Positions 28,021-36,738 are shown, counted from the first letter of the stretch. The stretch is 55,383 bases of DNA from Spirochaetia bacterium (GCA_024402405.1 JAKSTW010000010.1:1-55383); one strand, 5' to 3'. Translations and numbers: made by a program. The notes: generated by a model not told the origin, from the letters alone.

Positions 28021-29580
28021 TTGAAAAAGTTATTGTTGAGTTGTTTGATGCTGCTTATGGCATTGAACGTGTTTGCAACAGGTACTGGAGAAACTGCTCC
28101 GGCTGCCAGTGGCCCGAAAGAAATAACTGTAGCAATTCCTGCATTGCCTGCAACTATTGAACCGGGTAAGGAAGTTCTGGTGTCAATGTACCGTGTGTTC
28201 ATGAACATGTATGATACACTTATCACTACAGATTATCAGAACAACACAGGTATGGTTCCATGCCTTGCAGAATCCTGGGATCAGGTGGATTCACAGACTC
28301 TGATCGTTAAGCTCAGAAAAGGTGTGAAGTTCCACAATGGAAAGGATTTCACAGCAGATGATGTTCTGGTTACATTCAGCCAGGAAAGACTTTTCGGTGA
28401 GCATCCTGCGGTAGGTGTCAAAGACAAGAACTGGTCTGCATTCAAAGAAGTCCAGAAGATTGATGACTACACAGTTAAATTCATCACAAAGAAGCCGGAT
28501 CCTACAATGGTCCATATCCTGTCACTTCCTTGCTATTCTATCATCAGCGGAGATGATTTCAAGAACACAGAGTTCTCAAAATGGCAGTTCAAGCCTATCG
28601 GAACAGGTCCTTATAAAATCGTTGAATTCAATGATACAGAGCACCTTATCCTTGAGGCAAACAATGAATACTGGGGTGGAAAACCTGCATTTGACAAGAT
28701 CACATTCAAGGTTGTCCCTGAGATCGCAGCAAGGATCGCAGGTCTCCAGTCAGGAGACTTCCAGGTCGTCAGCGATGTATCACCTGACTTCCATTCAACT
28801 GTGACAGCAGACAAGAGACTTGAGATCGTTGGCGGACCTATTGCTGTTGCCAGAACGATTTATATGAACCAGCACAAGCCATATATGGATATCCATCTGA
28901 GAAAGGCACTGTGCTATGCCATCGACAGGGAGAGCCTGGTAAGAGATCTGTGGAATAACATGATCGATGTTCCTAACGGAATCCAGTACAAGAACTTCGG
29001 TGATATGTATGTTGCTGAGCATCCAAAACCAAAGTATGATCCTGAGCTGGCAAAGAAAGAGCTGGCACAGTCAAAGTATAATGGTGAGAAACTGGTCTTC
29101 AGGATCATGAGAGATTATTATCCTGGAGAGGTCGACACATCACAGGCATGTGTGGAGATGTGGAAGAAAGTCGGAATCAATGTGGAGATCCAGGTCTGCG
29201 AGAACCAGCAGCAGGTCAACGCTACAGATGCCAACGGAATCAGAACACTGGATATGAGAAACACTATCCACAACACACTGTTCCCGGATCCTGTAGGAGG
29301 TCTCTGGAGAACATTCAAACCTTCTTATGATGCCACAAGATATTATAACTGGGATTCAAGAAAGTTTGCTGAATACGGAGAGATCCTGACAACAAGCATT
29401 GATCCTGCAGAAAGAAAGGAAGCTGTAAAAAAGATGCTCATCGAATGGGATGAGAATCCACCGGCAATCCTTCTTTATAATACAGCCCTTTTCTATGGAA
29501 AGGTTAAGTCTATCGACTGGAAGCCTTATCCATGCTATTTCATGGATTTCGGTCCTAGAAATGTGAAGGCTGCTAACTGA
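28021..29580 (+). CDS. Peptide ABC transporter substrate-binding protein
   Basis: 519 residues starting at TTG 28021, with GGAGG seven bases upstream; no ATG fits. Signal peptide of about 21 residues ending VFATG, with no lipobox Cys at the cleavage site, so probably a soluble periplasmic protein. SBP family 5 (OppA/DppA) hallmarks: CLAESWDQVDSQTLIVKLRKGVKFHNGKDFTADDVL and ALCYAIDRESLV. It captures oligopeptides or similar ligands for the D-F-B-C genes that follow. A strong hairpin separates it from oppD. Confidence 0.9.
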   Translation: MKKLLLSCLMLLMALNVFATGTGETAPAASGPKEITVAIPALPATIEPGKEVLVSMYRVFMNMYDTLITTDYQNNTGMVPCLAESWDQVDSQTLIVKLRKGVKFHNGKDFTADDVLVTFSQERLFGEHPAVGVKDKNWSAFKEVQKIDDYTVKFITKKPDPTMVHILSLPCYSIISGDDFKNTEFSKWQFKPIGTGPYKIVEFNDTEHLILEANNEYWGGKPAFDKITFKVVPEIAARIAGLQSGDFQVVSDVSPDFHSTVTADKRLEIVGGPIAVARTIYMNQHKPYMDIHLRKALCYAIDRESLVRDLWNNMIDVPNGIQYKNFGDMYVAEHPKPKYDPELAKKELAQSKYNGEKLVFRIMRDYYPGEVDTSQACVEMWKKVGINVEIQVCENQQQVNATDANGIRTLDMRNTIHNTLFPDPVGGLWRTFKPSYDATRYYNWDSRKFAEYGEILTTSIDPAERKEAVKKMLIEWDENPPAILLYNTALFYGKVKSIDWKPYPCYFMDFGPRNVKAAN

Positions 29581-29592
29581 TAATGGGAATTT

Positions 29593-29625
29593 ACTGCAGG
29601 CTTCCTGTAACCGGAGGTCTGCAGT
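29593..29625 (+). terminator. Hairpin between the binding-protein gene and oppD
   Basis: The 13-bp arms ACTGCAGGCTTCC and GGAGGTCTGCAGT pair fully, with two G-U pairs, around TGTAACC, then TTATATTTTAA. This is more likely a partial terminator or 3' mRNA stabiliser than a full stop, since the permease genes lack another clear promoter. It would let the binding protein be made in excess. Confidence 0.65.
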
Positions 29626-29652
29626 TTATATTTTAATAAAAGGCGGAAAAAA

Positions 29653-30627
29653 GTGCTTCATGTAAGAAATTTAAAAGTTGACTTTGAAGTAGATGGCCGT
29701 AAGATCCGTATCCTGCACGGTGTTGACCTGGACCTTGAGGAAGGTGAGACACTGGGACTGGTGGGAGAGAGCGGCTGTGGAAAGAGCGTGACCTGTTCTT
29801 CCATTCTCCGTATCCTTGCTGATAATGCCACTGTGACAGGCGAGGTTATGTATGAGGGGACAGATCTTCTGAAACTCCCTGCTTCAAAAATGGAAACTAT
29901 AAGGGGAAAGGATATCACCATGATCTTCCAGGATCCTGTAGTTTATATGAACCCTGTAAAGACGATCGGCAACCAGATTACAGAAGTTATTCATCTGCAT
30001 GAGAAGTGTACTCAGGAGGAGGCTGACAGAAAAGCTGTCGCCCTGCTGAAACAGGTAGGAATACCTCATCCTGAATCAAGGTTGAAATACTATCCTCACC
30101 AGCTTTCAGGCGGTCTCTGCCAGAGAGTCATGATCGCAATGGCTCTGGCATGTAAACCTAAGCTGCTTATGGCTGATGAGCCGACCACTGCTCTGGATGT
30201 TACAGTCCAGGCCCAGATCCTTGATCTTCTGAGAAACCTGAACAAAGAGCTTGGTATGGCTACTATCCTGGTGACCCATGACCTTGGTGTAATTGCAGAG
30301 AATGTAAAGCGTGTTATGGTAATGTATGCCGGAGTTGTTGTAGAGGAAGGTCCTGTGGATATCATATTCAAGAAACCTTCCCATCCTTATACAGAAGGTC
30401 TTCTCAACTCACTTCCTAAGATGGACGGACAGGAGGGAGACCTGGTTCCTATCGAGGGTTCTGTTCCTGCACCTGACAAGCGTCCTGCCGGATGCTGCTT
30501 CGGTCCAAGATGTAAATATAAGACCGCAGAATGTGAGAAGGGACAGCCAAAACTTACAGTCATTAATGGAATACACAGATGTGCATGTTTCCATCCAGTG
30601 AATGGAACATTCGGAGGTGAGGCATGA
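29653..30627 (+). CDS. oppD: Oligopeptide ABC transporter ATPase, OppD type
   Basis: 324 residues, GTG start with AGGCGG upstream. Walker A GESGCGKSV, Q-loop MIFQDPVVYMNP, signature LSGGLCQRVMIAMAL (Leu-Cys where most have Met-Arg or Gln-Arg), and Walker B LLMADEPTTALD. The C-terminal oligo_HPY domain has a Cys-rich ending (PAGCCFGPRCKYKTAEC, then CACF), the pattern of an Fe-S or metal site in this subfamily. It overlaps oppF by ATGA. Confidence 0.93.
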   Translation: MLHVRNLKVDFEVDGRKIRILHGVDLDLEEGETLGLVGESGCGKSVTCSSILRILADNATVTGEVMYEGTDLLKLPASKMETIRGKDITMIFQDPVVYMNPVKTIGNQITEVIHLHEKCTQEEADRKAVALLKQVGIPHPESRLKYYPHQLSGGLCQRVMIAMALACKPKLLMADEPTTALDVTVQAQILDLLRNLNKELGMATILVTHDLGVIAENVKRVMVMYAGVVVEEGPVDIIFKKPSHPYTEGLLNSLPKMDGQEGDLVPIEGSVPAPDKRPAGCCFGPRCKYKTAECEKGQPKLTVINGIHRCACFHPVNGTFGGEA

Positions 30628-31616
30628 GCGATACAGCAGATACAAGAGAAAAGCTGGTTGAGGCCAAAGGACTCTACAAACATTATGCCCTTAAATCTGA
30701 TAAGCTTTTCGCCAAGAAACGTTATCTGAAGGCTGTTGACGGAGTCAGTTTCGATATCTATAAAGGTGAGTTTTTCGGTGTCGTAGGTGAGAGCGGATGC
30801 GGAAAGTCCACCACCGCCAAACTTGTCCTGGATATGGAGCATCCTACAAAAGGTTCTGTTCTTTTCAAGGGAAAAGAGGTGGGTAAGCTGAAGCCTAAGG
30901 AATGGCGTGCGATCCGTCTTGATATGCAGATGATCTTCCAGGATACTCTGGGTGCTTTGGATCCGTATATGTGTGTCGGAAAGCAGATTCAGGAGCCTCT
31001 TGAAATTCACAATATCGGTGATCCTAAGAAGAGAAAGCAGATGGTTCTTGATATTCTGGATGCTGTCAGTCTGAAGCCTATATTCTACGACAGATATCCG
31101 CATGAGCTCTCCGGTGGTCAGCGTCAGAGAATAGTACTGGCCAGAGCGCTTATTGTAAAGCCGCAGCTGCTGGTATGTGATGAGCCTATCTCTGCACTGG
31201 ATGTCTCCATCCAGGCTCAGGTCGTCAACCTGTTCAAACGGATTCATAAGGAGCTGAACCTTACTTTCATGTTCATCAGCCATGACCTCCGTATTGTCAA
31301 GCATGTGTGCAACAGGATCATTGTCATGTACCTTGGACGTGTGGTCGAGGAAGCTGAGAGCGATGAGCTTTTTGCCAACACTCTCCATCCTTATTCACAG
31401 GCGCTGATCTCTGCTGTACCGTCCCTTACACCTGATAGTCAGGCTAAGAGGATCATGCTGCATGGTGACCCGCCTAACCCGATTGACCTGCCTAAAGGAT
31501 GCCGCTTTGCATCCCGCTGTCCTAAGTGCACTCCTAGATGCCTTGAGGCTGAGCCGGAGCTGGTGGATATGGGCAATAACCATAAAGTCGCATGTTTTTT
31601 AGTAACAGATAAGTAA
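30624..31616 (+). CDS. oppF: Oligopeptide ABC transporter ATPase, OppF type
   Basis: 330 residues. Walker A GESGCGKSTTAKL, MIFQDTLGALDP Q-loop region, LSGGQRQRIVLARAL signature, LLVCDEPISALD Walker B, and the C-terminal PKGCRFASRCPKC region of the oligo_HPY domain. It works as a heterodimer with OppD to power the permease. The start is coupled to the oppD stop; oppB follows 10 bases after its end. Confidence 0.94.
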   Translation: MSDTADTREKLVEAKGLYKHYALKSDKLFAKKRYLKAVDGVSFDIYKGEFFGVVGESGCGKSTTAKLVLDMEHPTKGSVLFKGKEVGKLKPKEWRAIRLDMQMIFQDTLGALDPYMCVGKQIQEPLEIHNIGDPKKRKQMVLDILDAVSLKPIFYDRYPHELSGGQRQRIVLARALIVKPQLLVCDEPISALDVSIQAQVVNLFKRIHKELNLTFMFISHDLRIVKHVCNRIIVMYLGRVVEEAESDELFANTLHPYSQALISAVPSLTPDSQAKRIMLHGDPPNPIDLPKGCRFASRCPKCTPRCLEAEPELVDMGNNHKVACFLVTDK

Positions 31617-31626
31617 GGGTGATATT

Positions 31627-32559
31627 ATGCATTTGAAATATTTTTTGATGAAAACTCTGAGAGCTCTTCTGACCTCATTGCTTCTGGTTGTGTTCGTCTT
31701 CTTTGTTCTCGGAATAACTTGGGACCCTGCCCAGTCAATGCTTCCTGATGATGCTACCGAGGAAGATATGGTTGAGTTCAGGGCAATGTGGGGTCTGGAC
31801 AAGCCTCTCATTGAGCAGTTCTGGGTCTACTGCAAGAACTTTGTCCATGGTGACTTCGGTCAGTCCTACAAAGACGGCAGGGATGTGTTTGAGATAATCA
31901 GCCAGAGACTGCCAAAGACAGTATGGCTGATGGGTATGTCCATCATCTTTTCTATAATATTCGGTCTGCCGCTGGGTATATATGCGGCGCTGCACAGGAA
32001 TTCCTTCGGTGACCGTTTTGTGATGGGAGCCGCTGTTTTCGGTTTCTCAATGCCGAACTTCTTCCTGGGTATCATGTTCATATTGCTGTTCTCCATGAAA
32101 CTGCACTGGCTGCCTAGCGCCGGAAGTGACACATGGCTGCATCTGCTCATGCCTATGATCACCATTGGTCTTTCCAGAATGGGATCCTATGCCAGATACA
32201 CAAGATCTGCCATGCTGAACGTGCTTTCCAAGCAGTACTGCATTACAGCAAAAGCCAAGGGTGCCAGCAGGAAGAGAATGGTATATCTCCATGCACTGCC
32301 TAATGCTGCCATTCCTATCGTTACAGTCATCGGAACAAGTATCGGACATATGGTAGGTGGTGGTGTTGTAATCGAGAACGTATTTGCATGGCCTGGAATC
32401 GGAAGACTTCTGGTAACATCTGTTGCCGTAAGAGACCTTCCTGTAGTTCAGGCAATTGTTATCATCCTGGGTCTTTCCATGGTACTTGCCAACCTTCTGG
32501 TTGACTTCACATATGGACTTCTTGACCCTCGTATCAGAGTTACAGCAGGAGATAAATGA
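31627..32559 (+). CDS. oppB: Oligopeptide ABC transporter permease, OppB type
   Basis: 310 residues, about six membrane helices. N-terminal helix, then a periplasmic loop with RAMWGLDKPLIEQF, as in OppB/DppB. The coupling-helix region SAMLNVLSKQYCITAKAKGASRKRMV is the EAA loop that meets the ATPases. It forms the channel with OppC; ATGA overlap with oppC. Confidence 0.94.
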   Translation: MHLKYFLMKTLRALLTSLLLVVFVFFVLGITWDPAQSMLPDDATEEDMVEFRAMWGLDKPLIEQFWVYCKNFVHGDFGQSYKDGRDVFEIISQRLPKTVWLMGMSIIFSIIFGLPLGIYAALHRNSFGDRFVMGAAVFGFSMPNFFLGIMFILLFSMKLHWLPSAGSDTWLHLLMPMITIGLSRMGSYARYTRSAMLNVLSKQYCITAKAKGASRKRMVYLHALPNAAIPIVTVIGTSIGHMVGGGVVIENVFAWPGIGRLLVTSVAVRDLPVVQAIVIILGLSMVLANLLVDFTYGLLDPRIRVTAGDK

Positions 32560-33473
32560 TGAGTGACAATGTTAAGAACGAAAAAGTTCAATATGAAGTA
32601 TTGAGCGGTGTAGTCGGACAGGAAAGTAAGATAAGAAAGGTTTTCAGAAAAGTGCCTCCGCTGATCATGCTCTGCATGGCATGGCTTCTGTTCATGTTTA
32701 TCGTGGCTATTTTCTGGGAAAGCTTTGCACCTATGGATTATGAGGCTCAGGATCTTGGAAACAGACTTTCTGTCCCTGCTATTTTTGGCGGCAGTGATAC
32801 GACACATTTCTTGGGAACAGATTCCCTGGGAAGAGACTTTCTGAGCCGTCTTATCAGATCTATCAGGACATCTCTGCTTATCGCATTCTGCGGTACCCTG
32901 ATCACAGCTGTGCTGGGAACCACACTGGGATTCATAGCCGCACATTTCCGCGGCTGGGTGGATGAGGCCATAATGATGCTGGTCGACTTCCAGTACTCAC
33001 TGCCTTTCATGATCCTGGCTCTCCTGGTAATTGCATTCTTCGGAAATAATGTAGTGTTCTTCGTATTCCTTCTTGGTATAGAGGGATGGAATAAATATGC
33101 CAGAATGTCCAGAGGTATGGCACTTTCAGCACAGAACAACGGATATGCAGTAGCGATCCGCCAGCTGGGTGCATCACCTTTCAGACTCTACACAAAGCAT
33201 ATTCTTCCTAATGTATCGAATATTCTTATCGTAGAGCTTACACTGAACTTCCCGCAGAAGATTCTGGCTGAGACATCTCTCAGCTTCCTGGGACTGGGAG
33301 TTCAGCCACCTGACACAAGTCTTGGAAGCCTCCTTTCTTTCGGACGTGCCTACATGATGACCAACTGGTGGCTTGCAGTTATCCCGGGACTTACAATTTT
33401 CTTGACAACCTTGAGCATGTGTCTTCTCGGTGACTGGGTCCGTGATACCATTGACCCGACCATCCGCAAGTGA
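32556..33473 (+). CDS. oppC: Oligopeptide ABC transporter permease, OppC type
   Basis: 305 residues, about six membrane helices. The OppC_N segment, FLGTDSLGRDFLSRLI after the first helix, and the EAA loop AIRQLGASPFRLYTKHILPN are typical. The last gene of the transporter operon, it ends 29 bases before a strong terminator. The operon order (binding protein, D, F, B, C) differs from the textbook A-B-C-D-F. Confidence 0.94.
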   Translation: MMSDNVKNEKVQYEVLSGVVGQESKIRKVFRKVPPLIMLCMAWLLFMFIVAIFWESFAPMDYEAQDLGNRLSVPAIFGGSDTTHFLGTDSLGRDFLSRLIRSIRTSLLIAFCGTLITAVLGTTLGFIAAHFRGWVDEAIMMLVDFQYSLPFMILALLVIAFFGNNVVFFVFLLGIEGWNKYARMSRGMALSAQNNGYAVAIRQLGASPFRLYTKHILPNVSNILIVELTLNFPQKILAETSLSFLGLGVQPPDTSLGSLLSFGRAYMMTNWWLAVIPGLTIFLTTLSMCLLGDWVRDTIDPTIRK

Positions 33474-33502
33474 TTCTCAGGGAAGAACCTCCTTTTAAAT
33501 TT

Positions 33503-33537
33503 GCCGGATCTCAGTTTCTGAGGTCCGGCTTTTTTTT
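33503..33537 (+). terminator. Rho-independent terminator of the opp operon
   Basis: The 12-bp arms GCCGGATCTCAG and CTGAGGTCCGGC flank a TTT loop and are followed by eight T. Confidence 0.92.
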
Positions 33538-33548
33538 GCTCCTGATCG

Positions 33549-33971
33549 TCAGTGCTGGAGTGTGTGTACTTCAGGCGGAACAGGATTTCCGTTTTCATCT
33601 GCAATTTTCACAGCTATCATCTCGGCTGCCGGCTCATCCTTCTGATGCGGCCTGCCTTCCACATGTTCAGCTATAATTTTGATTTTTGTTCTGTTCTTTC
33701 CGTCAGCATCCTGCCATCTGTCCTGTTTCAGACGCCCTACTATCCGGACACCTGCTCCCTTTGTCAGCAGATTGCGGCAGCTCTCACATAATTTTCCCCA
33801 TACCTCCACATCGAAGAAAGATACCTCATGGGCCAGATCATCTCCCTGTTTGTAATACCTGTTGGACGCCAGCGAGAATGTGCAGAATTCTGTTCCTTTC
33901 GGACTTGAGCTGAATTCCGCGTCTTTTGTCAGATTGCCTTCTACAATGACTGAGTTTAAATTGTTGTTCAT
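33549..33971 (-). CDS. ssb: Single-stranded DNA-binding protein
   Basis: 140 residues from ATG 33971, which has GGAGGT upstream. OB-fold signatures: NSVIVEGNLTKDAEF, CTFSLASNRYYKQ, SFFDVEVWGKLCE, GAGVRIVGRLKQDRW. The C-terminus ends VPPEVHTLQH and lacks the acidic DDDIPF-like tip by which most SSBs recruit repair and replication proteins. It may therefore be a second SSB or a lineage-specific form. It is transcribed alone, toward the opp terminator. Confidence 0.92.
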   Translation of the reverse strand: MNNNLNSVIVEGNLTKDAEFSSSPKGTEFCTFSLASNRYYKQGDDLAHEVSFFDVEVWGKLCESCRNLLTKGAGVRIVGRLKQDRWQDADGKNRTKIKIIAEHVEGRPHQKDEPAAEMIAVKIADENGNPVPPEVHTLQH

Positions 33972-34057
33972 TTTGTACCTCCGTTTGGTTTGCTGCAATT
34001 AATAACTGTGAGAAATGAAGGAATGATTTAAATTTTTGGAAAAAAAGTGAAAATAAA

Positions 34058-34107
34058 ATAAGGGACACTCTGCAAGATATCGACTCAGGGCTGCGCCGCC
34101 CTGGACC
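34058..34107. repeat. Mosaic intergenic repeat, copy C
   Basis: AATAAGGGACAC, then GCAAGATATCGACTCAGGGC with a perfect CAGGGC/GCCCTG hairpin (34086-34103). The first 19 bases of the second block are identical to copy A, and the hairpin matches copy B. It lies before the broken FISUMP-type gene. Confidence 0.8.
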
Positions 34108-34124
34108 AAAATGATATTTTTTTG

Positions 34125-34150
34125 TTGACTTTTGGTTGGGGGGGTAGAAT
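34125..34150 (+). promoter_or_regulatory. Shortened copy of the 22076 promoter
   Basis: TTGACT (34125-34130) and TAGAAT (34145-34150) are only 14 bases apart. Compared with 22076-22104, about three bases (TAA) are lost in the -10 region, so promoter strength is probably reduced. Confidence 0.45.
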
Positions 34151-34162
34151 GGCAAAAAATTT

Positions 34163-34786
34163 ATGCTAAAAGAGGCAGACGATGAAGAATACCCACACGA
34201 AGGTGTGCAGCTCTGGGAAAATGGCCCTTGCTGGGCGACAACGAACATAGGTGCCTCAAAGCCGGAGGATTACGGCTATTACTTCGCATGGGGTGAGACC
34301 AAGGAAAAGGGCAACTATGACTGGTCAGAGGAGGGCGACTACAAGTGGGGTGTCTATGCTGAAAATGCCGAACCCAAGTATGGTATGACCAAGTACACGG
34401 CTGATGTCGAAGGTGGTGATGGCCTCAAGACCATACAGCCAGGAGATGATGCAGCGACAGCAAACTGGAGCAGCCAATGGCGCACACCTACCTATGATGA
34501 AATCTAGGAACTCATTGACAAGTGCGAATGGACCTGGGATGCAGCTAAGAATGGCTACACAGTAAAATGTCAGAACGGTAATTCGATTTTTCTGCCTTCT
34601 GCGGGCTATTTCGGTGGTTCGGATCTCAAGCGTGCCGGGACGGACGGCGACTATTGGTCATCGTCAGTGAACGAGTCAATGCCGTACGAGGTGCACTACT
34701 TATACTTGAATTCAGATCTATGTGCTTTGAAGCCTGACTCCCGCTACTACGGCCAATCGATCCGTGCCGTCACAGATGTGAAATGA
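34163..34786 (+). pseudogene. FISUMP-type protein gene, amber stop and lost signal peptide
   Basis: One frame runs from 34163 to a TGA at 34784-34786 (207 codons) with a single in-frame TAG at 34505-34507. Before it: VQLWENGPCWATTNIGAS, YYFAWGETKEKG, SQWRTPTYDEI. After it: ELIDKCEWTW, FLPSAGYFGGSD, YWSSSVNE and YYGQSIRAV. The protein reads smoothly across the stop, which replaces a likely Gln (CAG to TAG). There is no signal peptide; the RBS and ATGAAGAA at 34172-34187 are joined directly to the mature domain in another frame, suggesting a 5' deletion. TAG is a normal stop elsewhere here (for example mraZ), so recoding is unlikely. Confidence 0.8.
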
Positions 34787-34812
34787 GCTGTCTCTGATTT
34801 TTTCAGAACTAT

Positions 34813-34844
34813 GCCTCCGGTCTTATACTGCTGGAGGCTTTTTT
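34813..34844 (+). terminator. Rho-independent terminator
   Basis: GCCTCC and GGAGGC arms, with an extra pair inside, followed by six T. It lies 27 bases after the broken gene. Confidence 0.8.
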
Positions 34845-34875
34845 ATAGACTTGTATTTATGCTGAAAAATATTTA
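34836..34875 (+). repeat. Terminator-tail/promoter repeat, copy 1
   Basis: About 40 bases from the T run of the terminator through ATAGACTTGTATTTATGCTG and AAAAATATTTA are repeated at 44491-44531 with one T more in the run. Both copies follow a terminator and precede a new gene, so the unit may be a shared promoter region. Confidence 0.75.
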
Positions 34876-34918
34876 CAAAATGAAAAATAATCTGTAGACT
34901 GTAGATATGAGGATTTTT

Positions 34919-35527
34919 ATGAAAAAAATATTGCTTCTTTTTATTGTATGTCTGGCTTTTACAGGCTGTTTTTCAACTAAGAAATATCATGTGGCTCTGA
35001 ATGAGGATGTGAAGCAGGTTCAGACATTGGATGGAATCACTGTTTCATGCGAATTTCTGAATGAGGGACAGACGAATGCCATGTTCGGGCGTGATAACAA
35101 TCCGTTCTACTCAAAAGATTTTGCGGTGACACCTATCTATTTTTTTGTGTTTGAGGTGGAGATCAAGAATGAGACCAACATGCCTCTGAAATATGACTGC
35201 CGCGATACTGTTTTTTATATGGGTGAGAAAGATGCCATTGCATGTACTGTTACCGATCTTGAGACAATGTTTGAGGAGGACAGCGATACTCCTGGAACTA
35301 CAAAACTGAAAATGGAGAGAAATGCCAGGGCGACAATGTTCAAGAATGTCCATCGCATCATGCCGGGGGAGAGCATCAAGAGACTGATGGTTTTCAAGGA
35401 GAATTTCAGACAGCGTGGTGATGGAAGACTTGAATTGAATCTTCTGTATCAGAATGGAGAAATTGCTGATACATTCGCATTTGATTATTCTTTCCAGAAA
35501 TTGAAAGATACAAAGAAATATAAATAA
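34919..35527 (+). CDS. Lipoprotein of unknown function
   Basis: 202 residues from ATG 34919, with GAGG before it. Signal peptide with lipobox FTGC, Cys 17. The mature part is mostly beta: VSCEFLNEGQTNAMFG, YFFVFEVEIKNETNMPLKYD and a late RIMPGESIKRLMVF resemble small immunoglobulin-like accessory domains. I do not recognise the family. It stands between a terminator and the EIIA promoter. Confidence 0.75.
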   Translation: MKKILLLFIVCLAFTGCFSTKKYHVALNEDVKQVQTLDGITVSCEFLNEGQTNAMFGRDNNPFYSKDFAVTPIYFFVFEVEIKNETNMPLKYDCRDTVFYMGEKDAIACTVTDLETMFEEDSDTPGTTKLKMERNARATMFKNVHRIMPGESIKRLMVFKENFRQRGDGRLELNLLYQNGEIADTFAFDYSFQKLKDTKKYK

Positions 35528-35534
35528 AAAACAT

Positions 35535-35562
35535 TTGATTTTTATTTATTCTGTGCTATAAT
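35535..35562 (+). promoter_or_regulatory. Promoter of the PTS EIIA gene
   Basis: TTGATT (35535-35540), 16 bases, TATAAT (35557-35562), 39 bases before the start codon. Confidence 0.75.
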
Positions 35563-35601
35563 ATTTACTTGTTTCTGACATAGTGATTCATGGGGGCGTA
35601 A

Positions 35602-36051
35602 ATGGCAGTTATTAATTTGATTGAAGAAGATGTTATAAAGATTCCGCTGGAAGCAAAAAGCAAGCCAGAAGTTATAAGAGAACTGGTTGATCTTTTGAAG
35701 AGTGCCGGAAAAATTGAGGATGCTGACAGTGTCTTCAATGCTGTTATCACCAGGGAAAATATGGGAAGTACAGGACTGGAGAATGGTATAGCTGTTCCTC
35801 ATGCTAAGACCAATAAAGTTCCTTCACTGGTTCTTGCGATCGGTATTGCACCAGAGGGAGTAGATTTTGATTCTCTTGACGGAGAACCATCCAATCTTTT
35901 TTTCCTTCTTCTTGCGCCGCCAAGTCAGTCTGGTCCGCATATTGAGGCTCTTTCTGAGATTGCCAGACTCACAAGATCCAGCAGCTTCTGTAAAGTGCTT
36001 CTTAATGCAAAGTCAGCAAAGGAGATCGTCGAGGCTTTTGCCCGTCAGTGA
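35602..36051 (+). CDS. ptsN: PTS EIIA protein, Ntr/fructose type
   Basis: 149 residues, the size of PtsN. The phosphorylated His lies in NGIAVPHAKT at about residue 66, preceded by ITRENMGSTGLENG. With no EIIB or EIIC gene beside it, a regulatory role (nitrogen-type PTS) is more likely than sugar uptake. RBS-like GGGGGCG upstream. It is a single-gene transcript with its own promoter and terminator. Confidence 0.88.
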   Translation: MAVINLIEEDVIKIPLEAKSKPEVIRELVDLLKSAGKIEDADSVFNAVITRENMGSTGLENGIAVPHAKTNKVPSLVLAIGIAPEGVDFDSLDGEPSNLFFLLLAPPSQSGPHIEALSEIARLTRSSSFCKVLLNAKSAKEIVEAFARQ

Positions 36052-36075
36052 TCCTGACTATATTTTTTAGCGATG

Positions 36076-36104
36076 ACACCCTGTGTATGCAGGGTGTTTT
36101 TTTT
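36076..36104 (+). terminator. Rho-independent terminator of ptsN
   Basis: Perfect 8-bp arms ACACCCTG and CAGGGTGT around TGTATG, followed by a T run. Confidence 0.92.
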
Positions 36105-36129
36105 GTCTGGGGATTGCTGGCTACTGGCT

Positions 36130-36141
36130 GGGGACAGAGCT
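36130..36141 (+). repeat. GGGGACAGAGCT, left flank of the RAYT gene
   Basis: Exact copy of the 12-bp word 82 bases before the transposase start, same orientation as the gene. With 36727-36738 it brackets the transposase as a direct repeat. Confidence 0.9.
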
Positions 36142-36223
36142 TAAAAATTTTTAGATTTTGAATCAGACTGAGGATTTTAATGGTTATATGTATATTGAAT
36201 GAATCATTATAAGGAGACGATAT

Positions 36224-36697
36224 ATGGCCAGAAGAAATCGAATTATAAAAGATGGTGGAGCATATCATATAACGAACAGGATAAATACAAGAGAGAAATT
36301 GTTAGAACCTGCACATTTTAAACATCTGTTCTTGCATGTGCTTCTTGAGGTTAAGACAAAATATAGATTTCATATCAGAAACATCACTATAATGGACAAT
36401 CATGTTCATATTTTAATAAAAATGGAACATGGTCAAAGCCTGTCTAAGCTGATGCAATGGGTATTCTCTGTATTTGCAATGAGATATAACCATATATGCG
36501 GCAGGACTGGTCATCTGTGGGAAGGGCGTTTTAAAAGTGTGCTGTTGGAAGGAATTGCAGCATTTGCCAAGGTATTTGAGTATATATGTAATAATCCTGT
36601 AAAAGCTGGGATAACAGACACCGTGGAAACGTATGCATTTGGGTATTATAAACTTGTAACTAGCCCGGTGTATTACCGGCTGTTCTGTTTTGACTAG
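36224..36697 (+). CDS. REP-associated tyrosine transposase (RAYT, Y1 HUH family)
   Basis: 157 residues. Start of the type RRNRIIKDGGAYHITNRI. The HUH-like motif is His60-Val-His62 in MDNHVHILIK, and the catalytic Tyr120 lies in FEYICNNPVKAGI, the place of the YIHLNPVRAG motif. ATG has AAGGAG upstream. RAYTs are single-copy, usually non-mobile relatives of IS200/IS605 TnpA that act on short palindromic repeats scattered through the genome. Here the likely partner sequence is the 12-bp word found on both sides and ten times within about 16 kb. Confidence 0.92.
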   Translation: MARRNRIIKDGGAYHITNRINTREKLLEPAHFKHLFLHVLLEVKTKYRFHIRNITIMDNHVHILIKMEHGQSLSKLMQWVFSVFAMRYNHICGRTGHLWEGRFKSVLLEGIAAFAKVFEYICNNPVKAGITDTVETYAFGYYKLVTSPVYYRLFCFD

Positions 36698-36726
36698 ATA
36701 CTCACCGTGGATGCTGGATGTTAGAT

Positions 36727-36738
36727 GGGGACAGAGCT
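36727..36738 (+). repeat. GGGGACAGAGCT, right flank of the RAYT gene
   Basis: Exact copy 30 bases after the transposase stop. On the other strand its complement supplies the AG of the methylase stop codon TAG (36737-36739), so the methylase ends exactly where the word begins. Confidence 0.9.

Noticed and set aside
34505-34507. Amber recoding or alternative genetic code
   Set aside because: TAG ends several intact genes in the window (for example mraZ and the methylase), so a simple nonsense mutation is the better explanation.
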